Shown here piece after piece: positions 55,304 through 64,000 of a stretch of 64,000 nt of DNA. The notes beneath the pieces are model-generated. The model had not been told where the DNA came from. It searched no databases and saw only the letters and a list, made by a program, of their open reading frames with translations. Both the position numbers and the translations under genes were made by a program. Position 1 is the stretch's first letter; every line of letters starts with the position of its first letter. Source of the stretch: Secundilactobacillus pentosiphilus (GTDB lineage Bacteria > Bacillota > Bacilli > Lactobacillales > Lactobacillaceae); contig NZ_BCMI01000009.1 in the NCBI RefSeq assembly GCF_002217985.1, positions 1 through 64,000 of the forward strand, read 5' to 3'.

Positions 55304-56782
55304 TTAAGTTGTGCCGGACGCTTGGCCGGCATCATTAAACAGCTGCAGCAAAATTGATTGCCACGCCGTCGCTTCTAACTCCTTTTGTTCACCAGCTGGT
55401 TCGCTTTTGGCAGCCAGCAAGCCGAGTTCACTTAGATTGAATCCCGGTTCGTCAATGCTGCAGCAGTGCTTAGGCGCTTTTGATCCACTTGGAAATTGGT
55501 CAAAATACCGTTGAATATACTGCCGTTTACAACCTGACGTACGCACGTAAGAAAGCATCTTTTGCAACGCACTAAGCCGCTGCTGACGGCGCTTGGCAAA
55601 ACTAGCTTGAACCTGTTCTTCACGGTAGCGGTGCTGCTTGTAAAACCAAATCAAATTGGCCTTCACATCCCCCGCCACTTGGGGGGCATCCTGCTGGAAA
55701 TAATAGTGAATTTCGTTTTCCTGCGGCACGGTGGCCTCGCTTAAAAACCGGGCAATCTGCTCATCACCAGGCTGATAGAGCAGAATAGCCACACTTTGCT
55801 CACCGTCTCGACCAGCCCGGCCAATTTCCTGCCAATAAGCTTCAACGTCACTGGGCAAATGGTAGTGGATCACAAAGCGGACGTTATCCTTATCGATTCC
55901 CATCCCAAAAGCACTGGTAGCACAAATCACGTCTAACTGATTTTGCATGAACTGCTGCTGAACCTTAAAGCGGGTTTCTGGATCCAGATCAGCGTGGTAA
56001 GCAGCCACTCGACTGGCGGTTTTCGCATTCAGCAGCGCCGCCATTTCGTTAGCTTTCTTTTTGCTGGAAAAATAAATGACTCCCGGCTTTTTTAGGCCTG
56101 CTACCAGCTCAACCAGCCGATCATCCTTATCGGCCCGCGTTTGAAAGGACTCAACGTCTAAAAAGATGTTTGGTCGATCCACTGGCTGAATAATTTCTAC
56201 CGCCTGTGGCAGCTGTAGCTTTTGCTTAACGTCTGCTCGCACTTGCGGGGTTGCCGTAGCAGTCGTCATCAGGGTCAGCGGATCATTAAGCTGGTGGCGG
56301 ATCTGCCCCAATAACAGGTACTCCGGACGAAAATCCGGGCCCCACGTGGAAATACAGTGGGCTTCATCGACCACTAAAAGCCCCACTTTTGCTGTTTGAA
56401 AGGCCGCAAGAACCTGGTCTTGACTCAGCATTTCCGGTGAAACAAACAAAAAACGGTACTGCCCCAAATGCCGTAAGACCCAGTTTTTTTCGGCATAAGT
56501 CATCAGCGACGTTAACGCTGCTGCCCGCTTTTCGCCCTGGACATTTAACGTCGTTACTTGATCAGCCATCAATGAAATCAGTGGCGAAACGATCAGTACG
56601 AGCTGAGAAGTCACCGCCCCGTATAATTCGTAAATCAGCGTTTTACCCGCTCCGGTAGGTAATACGGCCAGTGTGTGATGACCCGCCGCTAACTGTTTAA
56701 GAGCTTCCAATTGTCCCGGACGAAAGCGGGTAAAACCAAACCGTTGTTCAAGGACCTGGTAAAGTTGTTCAGTGCTGATCAT
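55304..56782 (-). CDS. recQ: RecQ-family ATP-dependent DNA helicase (RecS-like)
   Basis: 492 residues. Motif I LAVLPTGAGKTLIYE, motif II VVDEAHCISTWG, motif III TATATP, motif VI QEIGRAGRDGE, then a zinc-binding RQC-like segment with CKRQYIQRYFDQF and CCS. The HRDC domain is missing, as in the short RecS form. Its start overlaps the ypbB-like gene by 14 bp, so the two are translationally coupled. Confidence 0.95.
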   Translation of the reverse strand: MISTEQLYQVLEQRFGFTRFRPGQLEALKQLAAGHHTLAVLPTGAGKTLIYELYGAVTSQLVLIVSPLISLMADQVTTLNVQGEKRAAALTSLMTYAEKNWVLRHLGQYRFLFVSPEMLSQDQVLAAFQTAKVGLLVVDEAHCISTWGPDFRPEYLLLGQIRHQLNDPLTLMTTATATPQVRADVKQKLQLPQAVEIIQPVDRPNIFLDVESFQTRADKDDRLVELVAGLKKPGVIYFSSKKKANEMAALLNAKTASRVAAYHADLDPETRFKVQQQFMQNQLDVICATSAFGMGIDKDNVRFVIHYHLPSDVEAYWQEIGRAGRDGEQSVAILLYQPGDEQIARFLSEATVPQENEIHYYFQQDAPQVAGDVKANLIWFYKQHRYREEQVQASFAKRRQQRLSALQKMLSYVRTSGCKRQYIQRYFDQFPSGSKAPKHCCSIDEPGFNLSELGLLAAKSEPAGEQKELEATAWQSILLQLFNDAGQASGTT

Positions 56783-57809
56783 CAGTTTGTTTACTCCTTA
56801 AAATTTCTATCAGTCGAAACTGCCAAAATTCAATTGACAGATCGCCGACTTGTTTAAACTGCCATTCATCCAGCGGCGTATCAACAAAACGGCGCTGAAC
56901 TTCGGTAACGAGTTTAAGCGGCAAAACCCGTTGAAAATCAAACTGCTCTTTGGGCAGCATAATGGCTGCTTCTAATAAGTGCTCTCGCACGGTACTGAGT
57001 TTCAGTGCCCTTTTCCGGCTAATCACCGTAAGGGAGTCACCGGCCATAAAGCTGGTTAGCGTTTGCTGGGCGCTGGTACTGATCAGTGACCGTTTCAATC
57101 CCGTCAGCAGCGAGTTAACGCTGGCAAGCTGCGTCTGGGAGACGGCTCTTGCCAGCTGACAAACCAAATCGGTTGCCATCACCCCGGCTTCGGCTTCACT
57201 TAGCCCAAAGTCACGGGCAACTTGTAACCGTGTTTCCCCCGGACGCTGATGACCAACCAGTAACCGGCTCATAAAGGCCGCCTGAGAATCGGGTAATTGC
57301 CTGAAAAAGTGCTGCCAAAAGCTGTAAAACTGACTTGATAGATCAGCCTCATGAAACCGGCTGAACCAGCGTTTCACCGACTGCTTAACCTGCCAGGAAA
57401 CTTGCAGCGGGTAGTAGTGATAGTTTTGATAGCTCTGTTCAGAGACCACCTGCGTGGCCAGCAAAAACCGTTGCCAAAAAGTCTCAATATCAACCACTAA
57501 GCGAAGATTCAAACACCGGGGCTGATAACGATTTTGCATCAGTTTCTGCCGGGCAGCACCCCCCTGATCCGTCAGTTGTGCATTGGTTTGCACTAGGTTC
57601 ACCCAGCCCTTAGCTGTCAGTTCGGTCACCGCCTGATCCATGACTTCACGGGTCAGTTTCTTCTCGTAGCCTAACCAGGATAACTGCTGATACCGCATTC
57701 CCCAGTAAAGTGTGGAGACGGTTCGTTTACCCACTAAAATATTTTCGATGACGCGCAGGCGTCTTGGCGCTGTTGGTGATAAAAAAGTCATTAACTGCAT
57801 TGCATCCAT
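56769..57809 (-). CDS. YpbB-like helicase-partner protein
   Basis: About 346 residues. The C-terminal third has an HTH-like segment (LISTSAQQTLTSFMAGDSLTVISRKRALKLSTVREHLLE) matching the helix-turn-helix-40 type found in YpbB. The rest is helical and unassigned. It directly precedes and overlaps recQ, as ypbB precedes recS in Bacillus. The ATG at 57809 has GGGGG 10 bases ahead and is preferred over upstream starts. Confidence 0.85.
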   Translation of the reverse strand: MDAMQLMTFLSPTAPRRLRVIENILVGKRTVSTLYWGMRYQQLSWLGYEKKLTREVMDQAVTELTAKGWVNLVQTNAQLTDQGGAARQKLMQNRYQPRCLNLRLVVDIETFWQRFLLATQVVSEQSYQNYHYYPLQVSWQVKQSVKRWFSRFHEADLSSQFYSFWQHFFRQLPDSQAAFMSRLLVGHQRPGETRLQVARDFGLSEAEAGVMATDLVCQLARAVSQTQLASVNSLLTGLKRSLISTSAQQTLTSFMAGDSLTVISRKRALKLSTVREHLLEAAIMLPKEQFDFQRVLPLKLVTEVQRRFVDTPLDEWQFKQVGDLSIEFWQFRLIEILRSKQTDDQH

Positions 57810-57877
57810 CGTCGATCTGCCCCCGCTTAATAGTCTGCATCCATTCTCCCACACTGCAATTTTACTGTCTAGTACCA

Positions 57878-57902
57878 CAAAAAGGACGGCACTGGGCCGT
57901 CC
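57878..57902 (-). terminator. Terminator of ribU
   Basis: GGACGGC and GCCGTCC form a perfect 7-bp stem with a 5-nt loop and five T on the minus strand. Confidence 0.85.
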
Positions 57903-57940
57903 AAACGATCACTATTTATAAATCACATTTTAAGGCTAAC

Positions 57941-58528
57941 TTAGAGCAGGTCTGACTGCTGGCGTAAAAAGGCTTTCATTCTGTCAGCCACCACCACAAA
58001 GACTGCCCCTACCAAAACGCCCTTGATCAAGTTAAACGGAATTACCCCGAATAAGAGCAGCTTAGACAGTGGTATGGTGATCTTCATGTGCAGTACCGCC
58101 ATATAAACCGGGATCAGTACCGACACGTTCAGCAGGGCCATAATCACAGACAGGCTCACCGTTCCAGCAATAACCGCTAAAATTAACCGCGTCACTGTCT
58201 TGTACTTACGGGCGTACTTCAACACGTAATAGATTGGCAGCATGAAACTAACAGAGGCGACAAAACTCGCTGCGACCCCGATAAAATTAGCAATATCCAC
58301 CCCGGTCATCACCCAGTAAAGCAGGCCTTTAATGGCAGCAATTAAAATACCGCCTAAGGGGCCAAACATGATCATGCCTAAAAGGATTGGAATATCAGAA
58401 AAATCAACTTTCATATACGATACAAACGGCAAAATTGGAAACGAAATAAAGTACAGTAAAAACGAAATCCCGGCAAATAATGACATAATAACAACTTGGC
58501 GAATGTTAAATGGTTGACTGTGTTCCAT
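57941..58528 (-). CDS. ribU: Riboflavin ECF transporter substrate-binding protein RibU
   Basis: About 195 residues, six membrane segments. It contains FISFPILPFVSYMKVDFSDIPILLGMIMFGPLGG, the RibU substrate-site region, and a late NLIKGVLVGAVFV. It captures riboflavin for the shared ECF module. The ATG at 58528 has GGAGGG 8 bases ahead. An FMN riboswitch directly upstream confirms the vitamin. Confidence 0.95.
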   Translation of the reverse strand: MEHSQPFNIRQVVIMSLFAGISFLLYFISFPILPFVSYMKVDFSDIPILLGMIMFGPLGGILIAAIKGLLYWVMTGVDIANFIGVAASFVASVSFMLPIYYVLKYARKYKTVTRLILAVIAGTVSLSVIMALLNVSVLIPVYMAVLHMKITIPLSKLLLFGVIPFNLIKGVLVGAVFVVVADRMKAFLRQQSDLL

Positions 58529-58572
58529 AAGATATACCCTCCAAAACTGGTCATCTTCAAATGAAAACGCAA

Positions 58573-58618
58573 ACAAAAAACCAAATCAATTTTCTTCAGA
58601 GGAAAATCAATTCGGTTT
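58573..58618 (-). terminator. Riboswitch-controlled terminator
   Basis: AAACCGAATTGATTTTC and GAAAATTGATTTGGTTT form a long stem (with G-U pairs) around CTCTGAA, followed by TTTTG. It lies between the FMN aptamer and ribU. Confidence 0.8.
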
Positions 58619-58640
58619 CACAATCATTTGTGTTAACCCA

Positions 58641-58755
58641 ATCTTCTTTATACCAGACTTTACTGTCGGTTTCGGAATCTCACCGAATCAACTACCCCAA
58701 AGAGTAGGTCGCGGACTGTTACCGCCGGTCGGGAATTACACCCTGCCCTGAAGAT
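58641..58755 (-). promoter_or_regulatory. FMN riboswitch (RFN element)
   Basis: On the minus strand the consensus is clear: ATCTTCAGGGCAGGGTG, AATTCCCGACCGGCGGTA, AGTCCGCGACC, TTGATTCGGTGAGATTCC and AAACCGACAGT, closed by GAAGAT pairing with the initial ATCTTC. When FMN binds, the downstream terminator forms and ribU is shut off. Confidence 0.97.
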
Positions 58756-58810
58756 GAACCACATTATTTAATTTACCACAATTGTACGGTGTCAACTTTA
58801 AAAATGCAAG

Positions 58811-59539
58811 CTATTTGTCTAGGTGTGCCACACGCTTAAGTTCTTTGACTTCTTCAGGATTCAGCTCACGAAATTCGCCGGGTAAAACGCCCTTCAGTGT
58901 TAAAAACGCATAGGTTTCACGTTTCAGTTTCATCACGGGGTGTCCGATCGCCTGCAGCATCTTTTTGACCTGATGGTTCTTGCCTTCGTGAATCGTTAAG
59001 GAAACGATAGCTGTTTGCCGCTTTTCATCACTGGAAAGCAATTTAGACTTAGCCGGTGACGTCAGCTTCCCGTCAATTCTGACCCCTTGCCGCAAGTGCT
59101 TCAGCTCTTCGTTAGTCGGAATTCCCTCAACCTTAGCGACATAGGTCTTCTCCACTTCATACTTCGGGTGAGTCAGCTGATTAGCCAGCTCTCCATCGTT
59201 AGTCAGCAACAGTAAGCCCGTAGTATCGTAATCAAGGCGCCCCACGGGGTAGACCCGTTCTTTGATCTCATCATCCAGTAAATCAATCACGGTTTTACGG
59301 TGCTTATCATCATGCACTGTCGAAACCACTTGCCGGGGCTTATCCATTAAGAGGTAGATCGGCATTTCGGTTTGAATGGGCATTTCGTCCACCGTCACGT
59401 GATCATGCTTACTGACCTTAGTGCCTAATTCAGTGACCTTTTTACCGTTAACCTTGACGTGACCAGTTGTGATCAATTTTTCTGAACTGCGCCGTGAAGC
59501 AACACCGGCGTGTGCCATAACTTTTTGCAATCGTTCCAT
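58811..59539 (-). CDS. rluB: Ribosomal large subunit pseudouridine synthase B
   Basis: 242 residues. An N-terminal S4 domain (ERLQKVMAHAGVASRRSSEKLI) precedes the RsuA/RluB catalytic core with Asp in PVGRLDYDTTGLLLLTNDG. It modifies 23S rRNA. It starts 4 bp after scpB, the usual scpA-scpB-rluB order. Confidence 0.96.
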   Translation of the reverse strand: MERLQKVMAHAGVASRRSSEKLITTGHVKVNGKKVTELGTKVSKHDHVTVDEMPIQTEMPIYLLMDKPRQVVSTVHDDKHRKTVIDLLDDEIKERVYPVGRLDYDTTGLLLLTNDGELANQLTHPKYEVEKTYVAKVEGIPTNEELKHLRQGVRIDGKLTSPAKSKLLSSDEKRQTAIVSLTIHEGKNHQVKKMLQAIGHPVMKLKRETYAFLTLKGVLPGEFRELNPEEVKELKRVAHLDK

Positions 59540-59543
59540 GTAA

Positions 59544-60131
59544 TTATTTATCCTCCGAGTTTATCTGTTGGTTGAACCGTTTCAAAAATAAATCATCATT
59601 TTGTTCGTCATCTGCTGTCGTTTGGGCTTCAGGCAGCGGCGGCAGATCTGCCAATTGCTTGAGCCCAAAATAGTCCATAAAATAATCCGTCGTTTTATAA
59701 AGTTTCGGCCGTCCCGGTCCCTTTTTTCGGCCTGATTCAGTAATCAGTTGCCGTAGTAATAGCTTGTTTAGTGTACCAGAGCTTTGCACCCCGCGGATTT
59801 CATCAATTTCCACTCGGGTAATCGGTTGATTATACGCAATAATAGCTAAAACTTCTAGTGATGCCTGCGACAGGCCGGTGGAACTGGGGGCTTCAAAGTA
59901 CTGGCTGACAATACCGGCTAACCCTTCCTTGGTCGCCAGTCGAACCGTATCATTGGCCTTCAAAATGACCAATGCCGAGTCCGGATCACTGGCATACTTT
60001 TGGTTTAACTTAGATAACGACTGATTAACTGCCGGTACCATTGAATCGGTCAAATTAGCTAATTCCTGCACCGTCAGGCCGGATTCGCCGCTGACAAACA
60101 GCAGCGCTTCTAATTGCTGTATCTTACTCAT
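59544..60131 (-). CDS. scpB: Segregation and condensation protein ScpB
   Basis: 195 residues, two winged-helix domains with EALLFVSGESGLTVQELA, VIAYNQPITRVEIDEIRGVQS and LYKTTDYFMDYFGL. It is the KITE subunit of SMC-ScpAB condensin. Its start overlaps the scpA stop by four bases. Confidence 0.97.
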   Translation of the reverse strand: MSKIQQLEALLFVSGESGLTVQELANLTDSMVPAVNQSLSKLNQKYASDPDSALVILKANDTVRLATKEGLAGIVSQYFEAPSSTGLSQASLEVLAIIAYNQPITRVEIDEIRGVQSSGTLNKLLLRQLITESGRKKGPGRPKLYKTTDYFMDYFGLKQLADLPPLPEAQTTADDEQNDDLFLKRFNQQINSEDK

Positions 60132-60886
60132 TTTTCTTCTCCCAATTTTGCCGGTTTAACGGTAATCGGCAGCACTCGGCTGGGCTGATCCACTGCGATT
60201 TCGTGCTGCTTGGTCATTTCCAATAAGGCCAAGAAAGTGGTGACCAATTCTTCCTTGTTGGGCTTTTGATCAAACAGCTGGCCAAATGACACCGCTACCC
60301 GTACTTTGCTGAGCTTGAAGCGCAGCGTGTGAATCTGCCCCTTCACCGTATACTGCTCGTCTTGAATCAGGCGCATCGGCAGTTCCGGCTGGCGCTGACG
60401 CGAAGTCAGTTCTGCCAGAACTTGCTGCAGATTGCTGATGGTCAATCCCGGCGCCAGCTTACCTAATTTAACGTCTGCTGGTACGGCCATTTCGGGTCGG
60501 GTGTAAAACTTTTGCCGGGCAGCGGCCTGCTGTTTAAACCAGCCAGCAGCCTGCTTATAGCGCTGATACTTCACCAGCCGGTTGACTAGGTCGTCTTGCA
60601 TTTCTGCCAAACTCGGTTCGTCATCCTCTTCTTTTTCGGGTGTTTCGTCTGCTGGCAGTAAGAGTTTTGCCTTCATCTTCATCAACGTGGCAGCCATAAC
60701 AAAGTAGTCGCCAGCCACGTCAAGCTGATGGTCCTGCATTTGTCGCAAGGCAGTCATGTACTGATCAGTGATCGCCACAATGGGAATGTCATAAATATCA
60801 ATCGACGATGATTTGATCAAGTGCAGCAGCAGGTCTAAAGGACCCTCAAAATTTTGCACGTGAATCAAAACCGGCTGATCACTCAT
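60128..60886 (-). CDS. scpA: Segregation and condensation protein ScpA
   Basis: 252 residues, kleisin. N-terminal VQNFEGPLDLLLHLIKSSSIDIYDIPI and AATLMKMKAKLLLP are family hallmarks. An acidic linker and a C-terminal winged helix follow. The frame is open upstream, but GGGAGG is 6 bases before the ATG at 60886. It overlaps ribT by 8 bp. Confidence 0.96.
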   Translation of the reverse strand: MSDQPVLIHVQNFEGPLDLLLHLIKSSSIDIYDIPIVAITDQYMTALRQMQDHQLDVAGDYFVMAATLMKMKAKLLLPADETPEKEEDDEPSLAEMQDDLVNRLVKYQRYKQAAGWFKQQAAARQKFYTRPEMAVPADVKLGKLAPGLTISNLQQVLAELTSRQRQPELPMRLIQDEQYTVKGQIHTLRFKLSKVRVAVSFGQLFDQKPNKEELVTTFLALLEMTKQHEIAVDQPSRVLPITVKPAKLGEEK

Positions 60887-61235
60887 GGCTAGCCTCCCAT
60901 TTAGCAACAATGTGAGTTGTTTCCAGTGTGCCCATAATGCGCTGTTTTGGATACATATCCTGTAATTCATTTAAGATCATGTTGGTATTATCAACCGTTC
61001 GAACTGCTGGTGTTAAAGCAATCAAGCGGATCACCACGAAATGGGGACGCAGTTCAACGCCCACGATTCCGGAGAAGTCTTGATTAACGTCTTTCCATAA
61101 CAGCAGCTGCCTGGCATCACTATTTTGATACCACTGCAGTTCTGCTTGCAAACGGTCGATCTTTTTTAGTGCGGGCGCAAAAGAGAGCAACCCCATTGCC
61201 ACTTTTTCATAATCATTACGATATTTAAGTAACAA
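60879..61235 (-). CDS. ribT: RibT-like GNAT-family protein
   Basis: 118 residues, the usual RibT size. A partial GNAT fold is seen, but the acetyl-CoA loop is weak. Its position before scpA is where Bacillus has ribT, which ties the name mainly to synteny and length. The start is a TTG with GGGAGGG 6 bases ahead. The reaction is unknown. Confidence 0.82.
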   Translation of the reverse strand: MLLKYRNDYEKVAMGLLSFAPALKKIDRLQAELQWYQNSDARQLLLWKDVNQDFSGIVGVELRPHFVVIRLIALTPAVRTVDNTNMILNELQDMYPKQRIMGTLETTHIVAKWEASHE

Positions 61236-61254
61236 ATTGATCCCTCCCGTAAGG

Positions 61255-62142
61255 TTACGCTCTTGGATGAGCTTTACGATAAACTTCTGTTAAGTGTTTC
61301 TTTGAAATATGGGTATAAATCTGCGTGGTAGAAATATCAGAGTGTCCCAACAGTTCCTGTACGATCCGCAGATCAGCCCCGTTTTCCAAAATGTGGGTGG
61401 CAAATGAATGACGCAGCGTATGGGGTGTCACGTGCTTGCGAATCCCAGCCACACTGACATAGCGCTGAATCTTTTGCCAAATACTCTGGCGGCTCAAACC
61501 GCTGCCGTGAGCGTTTAAGAATAAATAGGGCGACGTCCGCTGCTTCAACAGTAGCGGACGGCTTTGATTCAAATAGCGATTAATCCAGTCAATGGCGACG
61601 TCGCCAATGGGAATGATGCGTTCCTTATTACCCTTACCGATGGTTTGAATCAGCCCCATCTCCAGGTGCAGCTCACCCATTTTAAGGTGCACGAGTTCAC
61701 TGACCCGCAAACCGGTGGCATACATCACTTCTAAAATGGCCCGGTCGCGGATCCCGTACTTATCAGTGGTGTCAGGGGCAGCTAGCAGTGCATCAACTTC
61801 CGCTACCGTGAGAACCTGCGGCAACGGTCGGCTTTTTTTCGGTGCCTTGATTTCCGCCATAGGATCTACGGTCAGCTGCTCGTTTTGCACTAAGTACTGG
61901 AAAAAATGGCGCAGCGTAGACACCATACGGGTAACACTATTCCGCGCTTTACCACTAGTCTGCTGCTGCTTTAAAAAATTAAGGATCGTCAGCTGGTCTA
62001 CCTGGGTTAGTTCAGTCACCTTTTGCAGACCCAAAAACCGGCGAAATTCTTTGAGGTCCAGGCGGTACGAATTAATGGTATTGGCTGCTAGGCCACGTTC
62101 AATTCGTAAATCATGCAGAAAATCTTCAATCTGCTCGTCCAT
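61255..62142 (-). CDS. xerD: Tyrosine recombinase XerD
   Basis: 295 residues. Catalytic Arg in ATGLRVSEL, Lys in IGKGNKERIIP, HTLRHSFATHIL, LGHSDISTTQIYTHI with the Tyr nucleophile. Length and context (cvfB upstream, scpA downstream) fit XerD, the partner of the XerC encoded at 23431-24342. The ATG at 62142 gives the normal N-terminus (MDEQIEDFLHDL). Confidence 0.95.
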   Translation of the reverse strand: MDEQIEDFLHDLRIERGLAANTINSYRLDLKEFRRFLGLQKVTELTQVDQLTILNFLKQQQTSGKARNSVTRMVSTLRHFFQYLVQNEQLTVDPMAEIKAPKKSRPLPQVLTVAEVDALLAAPDTTDKYGIRDRAILEVMYATGLRVSELVHLKMGELHLEMGLIQTIGKGNKERIIPIGDVAIDWINRYLNQSRPLLLKQRTSPYLFLNAHGSGLSRQSIWQKIQRYVSVAGIRKHVTPHTLRHSFATHILENGADLRIVQELLGHSDISTTQIYTHISKKHLTEVYRKAHPRA

Positions 62143-63028
62143 TTTGATCACGTCCCGCTTCGGTCAGCCACAGGTAGCCGTCATGTTCCTCAGCAAACCG
62201 CTGTTTCATTAAGTGACCCACGGCCCGCTTGAACTGCCCCTTGCTGATACCAAAGTAATCTTTGATATCGGCAGGATCGCTTTTATCAGTAAACGCAACT
62301 TTACCCTCTGGGGCATGTTGTAACGTCGCCAAAAGCATTAACGCATCGTCTGGAATGGCTTCGTAAGCCCGTGGCCGCAACGATAGTTTTAACGTGCCGT
62401 CAGGAAATTGACTGATGACTCGGGCCTTTAGCTGCTGTCCTAAACGGGGTTCTTGATCCCGTTCTTCCGGTGGGATGAAACCTAAATTAAAGTCGCTGGT
62501 CAACACCATGGTACCGGTCAGTTTTAACCGGTAAGCAGTCGCTACCACGTCCTTATTCGTCAGCTTTTTGGCCACTGGCTGGGCAATCACGCGGTAGAGC
62601 GCCTCGTCACCAAGGTCGCCCCACATCCGGCCCTTTTTATCCAGCGTGATCGACAGCATTAAGCGGTCGCCGCGTTGTGGCCAAAGACCAGCAATTTCCG
62701 GCAAATTATCCAGTGAGACCACAATGTCTTTATTTGGCAGGCCAATATTGACAAAGACCCCTAACCCATGCTGAACGCGAACCACTTCGCCAAAACCGTA
62801 ATGGTCAACTTGAACCTTCGGCGCATCACGTGTGATCTGCAGCTGATGCTGTTCATTTTCATAGGCAAAGCCTTTAAAATGACTGCCCAGTTTCAAGGGT
62901 TTGATGATCTCCGCTTTATCCAGCCGAAAGGTCAGCCCATTAGTTTGGACAAAATATTGCTTATCATTTTCATCAGTTACTTCGCCGCTGATTATTCGGC
63001 CGAGTAACTGCGTTAATTCATTATTCAT
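62126..63028 (-). CDS. cvfB: CvfB-family S1-like RNA-binding protein
   Basis: 300 residues. Tandem S1-like beta domains are followed by a C-terminal winged helix (SDPADIKDYFGISKGQFKRAVGHLMKQR). It has GLGVFVNIGLPNKDIVVSLDNLP typical of CvfB (virulence regulator B in Staphylococcus). It is a cytosolic RNA-binding regulator. It overlaps xerD by 17 bp. Confidence 0.93.
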   Translation of the reverse strand: MNNELTQLLGRIISGEVTDENDKQYFVQTNGLTFRLDKAEIIKPLKLGSHFKGFAYENEQHQLQITRDAPKVQVDHYGFGEVVRVQHGLGVFVNIGLPNKDIVVSLDNLPEIAGLWPQRGDRLMLSITLDKKGRMWGDLGDEALYRVIAQPVAKKLTNKDVVATAYRLKLTGTMVLTSDFNLGFIPPEERDQEPRLGQQLKARVISQFPDGTLKLSLRPRAYEAIPDDALMLLATLQHAPEGKVAFTDKSDPADIKDYFGISKGQFKRAVGHLMKQRFAEEHDGYLWLTEAGRDQNGRAD

Positions 63029-63167
63029 TTTAGTATCCCCGTTCGTTCTCTAATCTTACACATCTTTTGACATTATCGCACATATTGACCGGCGGTGGTA
63101 GTTTATTCTCAGTCGATAGTGTTATCAGCACTTAGTTCAGCGTGTCCTAACGGTAACCATTAGACAA

Positions 63168-63191
63168 TAAAAAAGCCTAACCCGTAGGCTA
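63168..63191 (-). terminator. Terminator of pyk
   Basis: AGCCTA and TAGGCT close a short loop followed by six T on the minus strand, 30 bp past the pyk stop. Confidence 0.8.
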
Positions 63192-63220
63192 GACTTTTCA
63201 ATTTCAGCTTATTCAGTTGA

Positions 63221-64000
63221 TTAAAGTGCGTTTGAAGCACCGTGGTAAACAACACCGCGACGTGAGTCAACAGTGATCAATTCACCATCAGAAATCTTTT
63301 CTGAGGCACCTTCAGCGCCAACGATAACTGGAATCCCCATTGAGATACCAACTACGGCTGCGTGTGAAGTTAAGCCGCCGTTTTCAACGATAACGGCGCT
63401 GGCTTTTTCGATAGCTGGCAAGTAATCCTTGTCAGTGTTCTTAGCAACCAAAATGCTGCCTTCAGTTGTCTTGCTGTTAGCTTCTTCAGCATTGTTTGCT
63501 AAAACAGCTTTACCAATGACAGTGTCATCACCGACACCTTGGCCGCGAACTAACTTTGAACCGATCAATTGAACCTTCATCAGGTTAGTCGTACCGCGTT
63601 CGCCAACGGGAACACCGGCAGTGATCAAGACCAAGTCGCCTTCCTTAGCTAAGCCGGTTTCAACAGCTTTAGCAGCTGCTAAATCAAACATTGCATCGGT
63701 GTTAGCTGGCTTTTCGGCGACGATTGGGTAAACGCCCCAGTTAACCATCAAGCCACGACGAGTACGGTCATCAAAGGTAATGGCCAAGATGTTTGCATCT
63801 GGACGGTACTTGCTGATCATACGAGCAGTGTAGCCTGATTCAGTAGCAGCAACAATGGTCTTAACACCCAAGCTCTTAGCAACACGGGCAACTGAAGCAC
63901 CAATTGATTCAGTCACGTCAGCGTTAGCTAAGCTCATGTGGTCAGTACCAAAGTCCTTCAAAGCATTTTCAGCCTTGAGGTCGATCCGGTTCATGGTTGC
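63221..64000 (-). CDS. pyk: Pyruvate kinase, C-terminal part (gene continues beyond the window)
   Basis: 260 codons are visible and the frame is open at the edge (AT-MNRIDLKAENALKDF), so the ATG at 63994 is internal. It covers the allosteric C domain (TIVAATESGYTARMISKYRP, GLMVNWGVYPIV, GERGTTNLMKVQLIG) and the extra PEP-utiliser-like domain with TEGSILVAKNTDKDYLPAIEKA and GGLTSHAAVVGISMGIPVIVGAE, found in Gram-positive pyruvate kinases. The terminal glycolytic enzyme. Confidence 0.97.
   Translation of the reverse strand, partial: ATMNRIDLKAENALKDFGTDHMSLANADVTESIGASVARVAKSLGVKTIVAATESGYTARMISKYRPDANILAITFDDRTRRGLMVNWGVYPIVAEKPANTDAMFDLAAAKAVETGLAKEGDLVLITAGVPVGERGTTNLMKVQLIGSKLVRGQGVGDDTVIGKAVLANNAEEANSKTTEGSILVAKNTDKDYLPAIEKASAVIVENGGLTSHAAVVGISMGIPVIVGAEGASEKISDGELITVDSRRGVVYHGASNAL

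Noticed and set aside
61715-62212. 165-codon plus-strand frame opposite xerD and cvfB
   Set aside because: Antisense shadow of clear genes, with no ribosome site or family.

Overview
The window reads as a low-GC Gram-positive chromosome segment, most likely a member of the Lactobacillaceae. Evidence: topA-xerC-hslV-hslU, rbgA-rnhB-dprA, parE-parC, thyA-folA and a ribU/recQ/cmk/rpsA/der/hup block in Bacillales/Lactobacillales order, AGGAGG-type ribosome sites, frequent TTG/GTG starts and many U-tailed terminators. Species cannot be fixed from sequence alone. No rRNA, tRNA, CRISPR array or complete insertion sequence was seen.

Region 1 (1-11200) is accessory and AT-rich. It holds a MarR regulator with an NmrA-like oxidoreductase, then a four-gene minus-strand operon (2032-8772) that I read as a Wadjet-type plasmid-defence SMC complex, jetA-jetB-jetC-jetD. 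jetD is split by a -1 frameshift at a run of seven A. The operon is bordered by gene debris: a C-terminal relic at 1685-1884, a badly decayed short-chain dehydrogenase at 9184-9797, and about 1 kb of apparently non-coding DNA containing a perfect 20-bp inverted repeat.

Region 2 (11200-29300) is mostly housekeeping: msrB, ppaC, a LysR regulator, topoisomerase IV (parE, parC), plsY, an aldose-1-epimerase-like gene, a zinc alcohol dehydrogenase, hslU/hslV, xerC, topA, dprA, rnhB and rbgA.

Region 3 (29290-33660) is a second accessory stretch. A divergent MarR/MFS drug-exporter pair and possible integrase relics lie between two copies of the 5' end of rbgA (19-bp exact repeat plus ribosome site), as expected for an old integration at the start of rbgA. 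A secreted SH3-like repeat protein follows.

Region 4 (33660-43400) carries yozE-ypmS-ypmR, degV, a hemolysin-III family protein, and a branched-chain amino acid ABC transporter operon livJHMGF followed by a CBS-ACT gene. Ahead of livJ is a leader with a 30-residue peptide containing Leu-Val-Leu-Leu-Leu, competing stems and a terminator, which looks like classical attenuation. livM is interrupted by one in-frame TGA.

Region 5 (43400-64000) is core: folA, thyA, an ABC-F ATPase, cca, yitT, a TPR protein, hup, der, rpsA, cmk, a LysM protein, recQ with its ypbB partner, ribU under an FMN riboswitch, rluB, scpB, scpA, ribT, xerD, cvfB and the 3' part of pyk.
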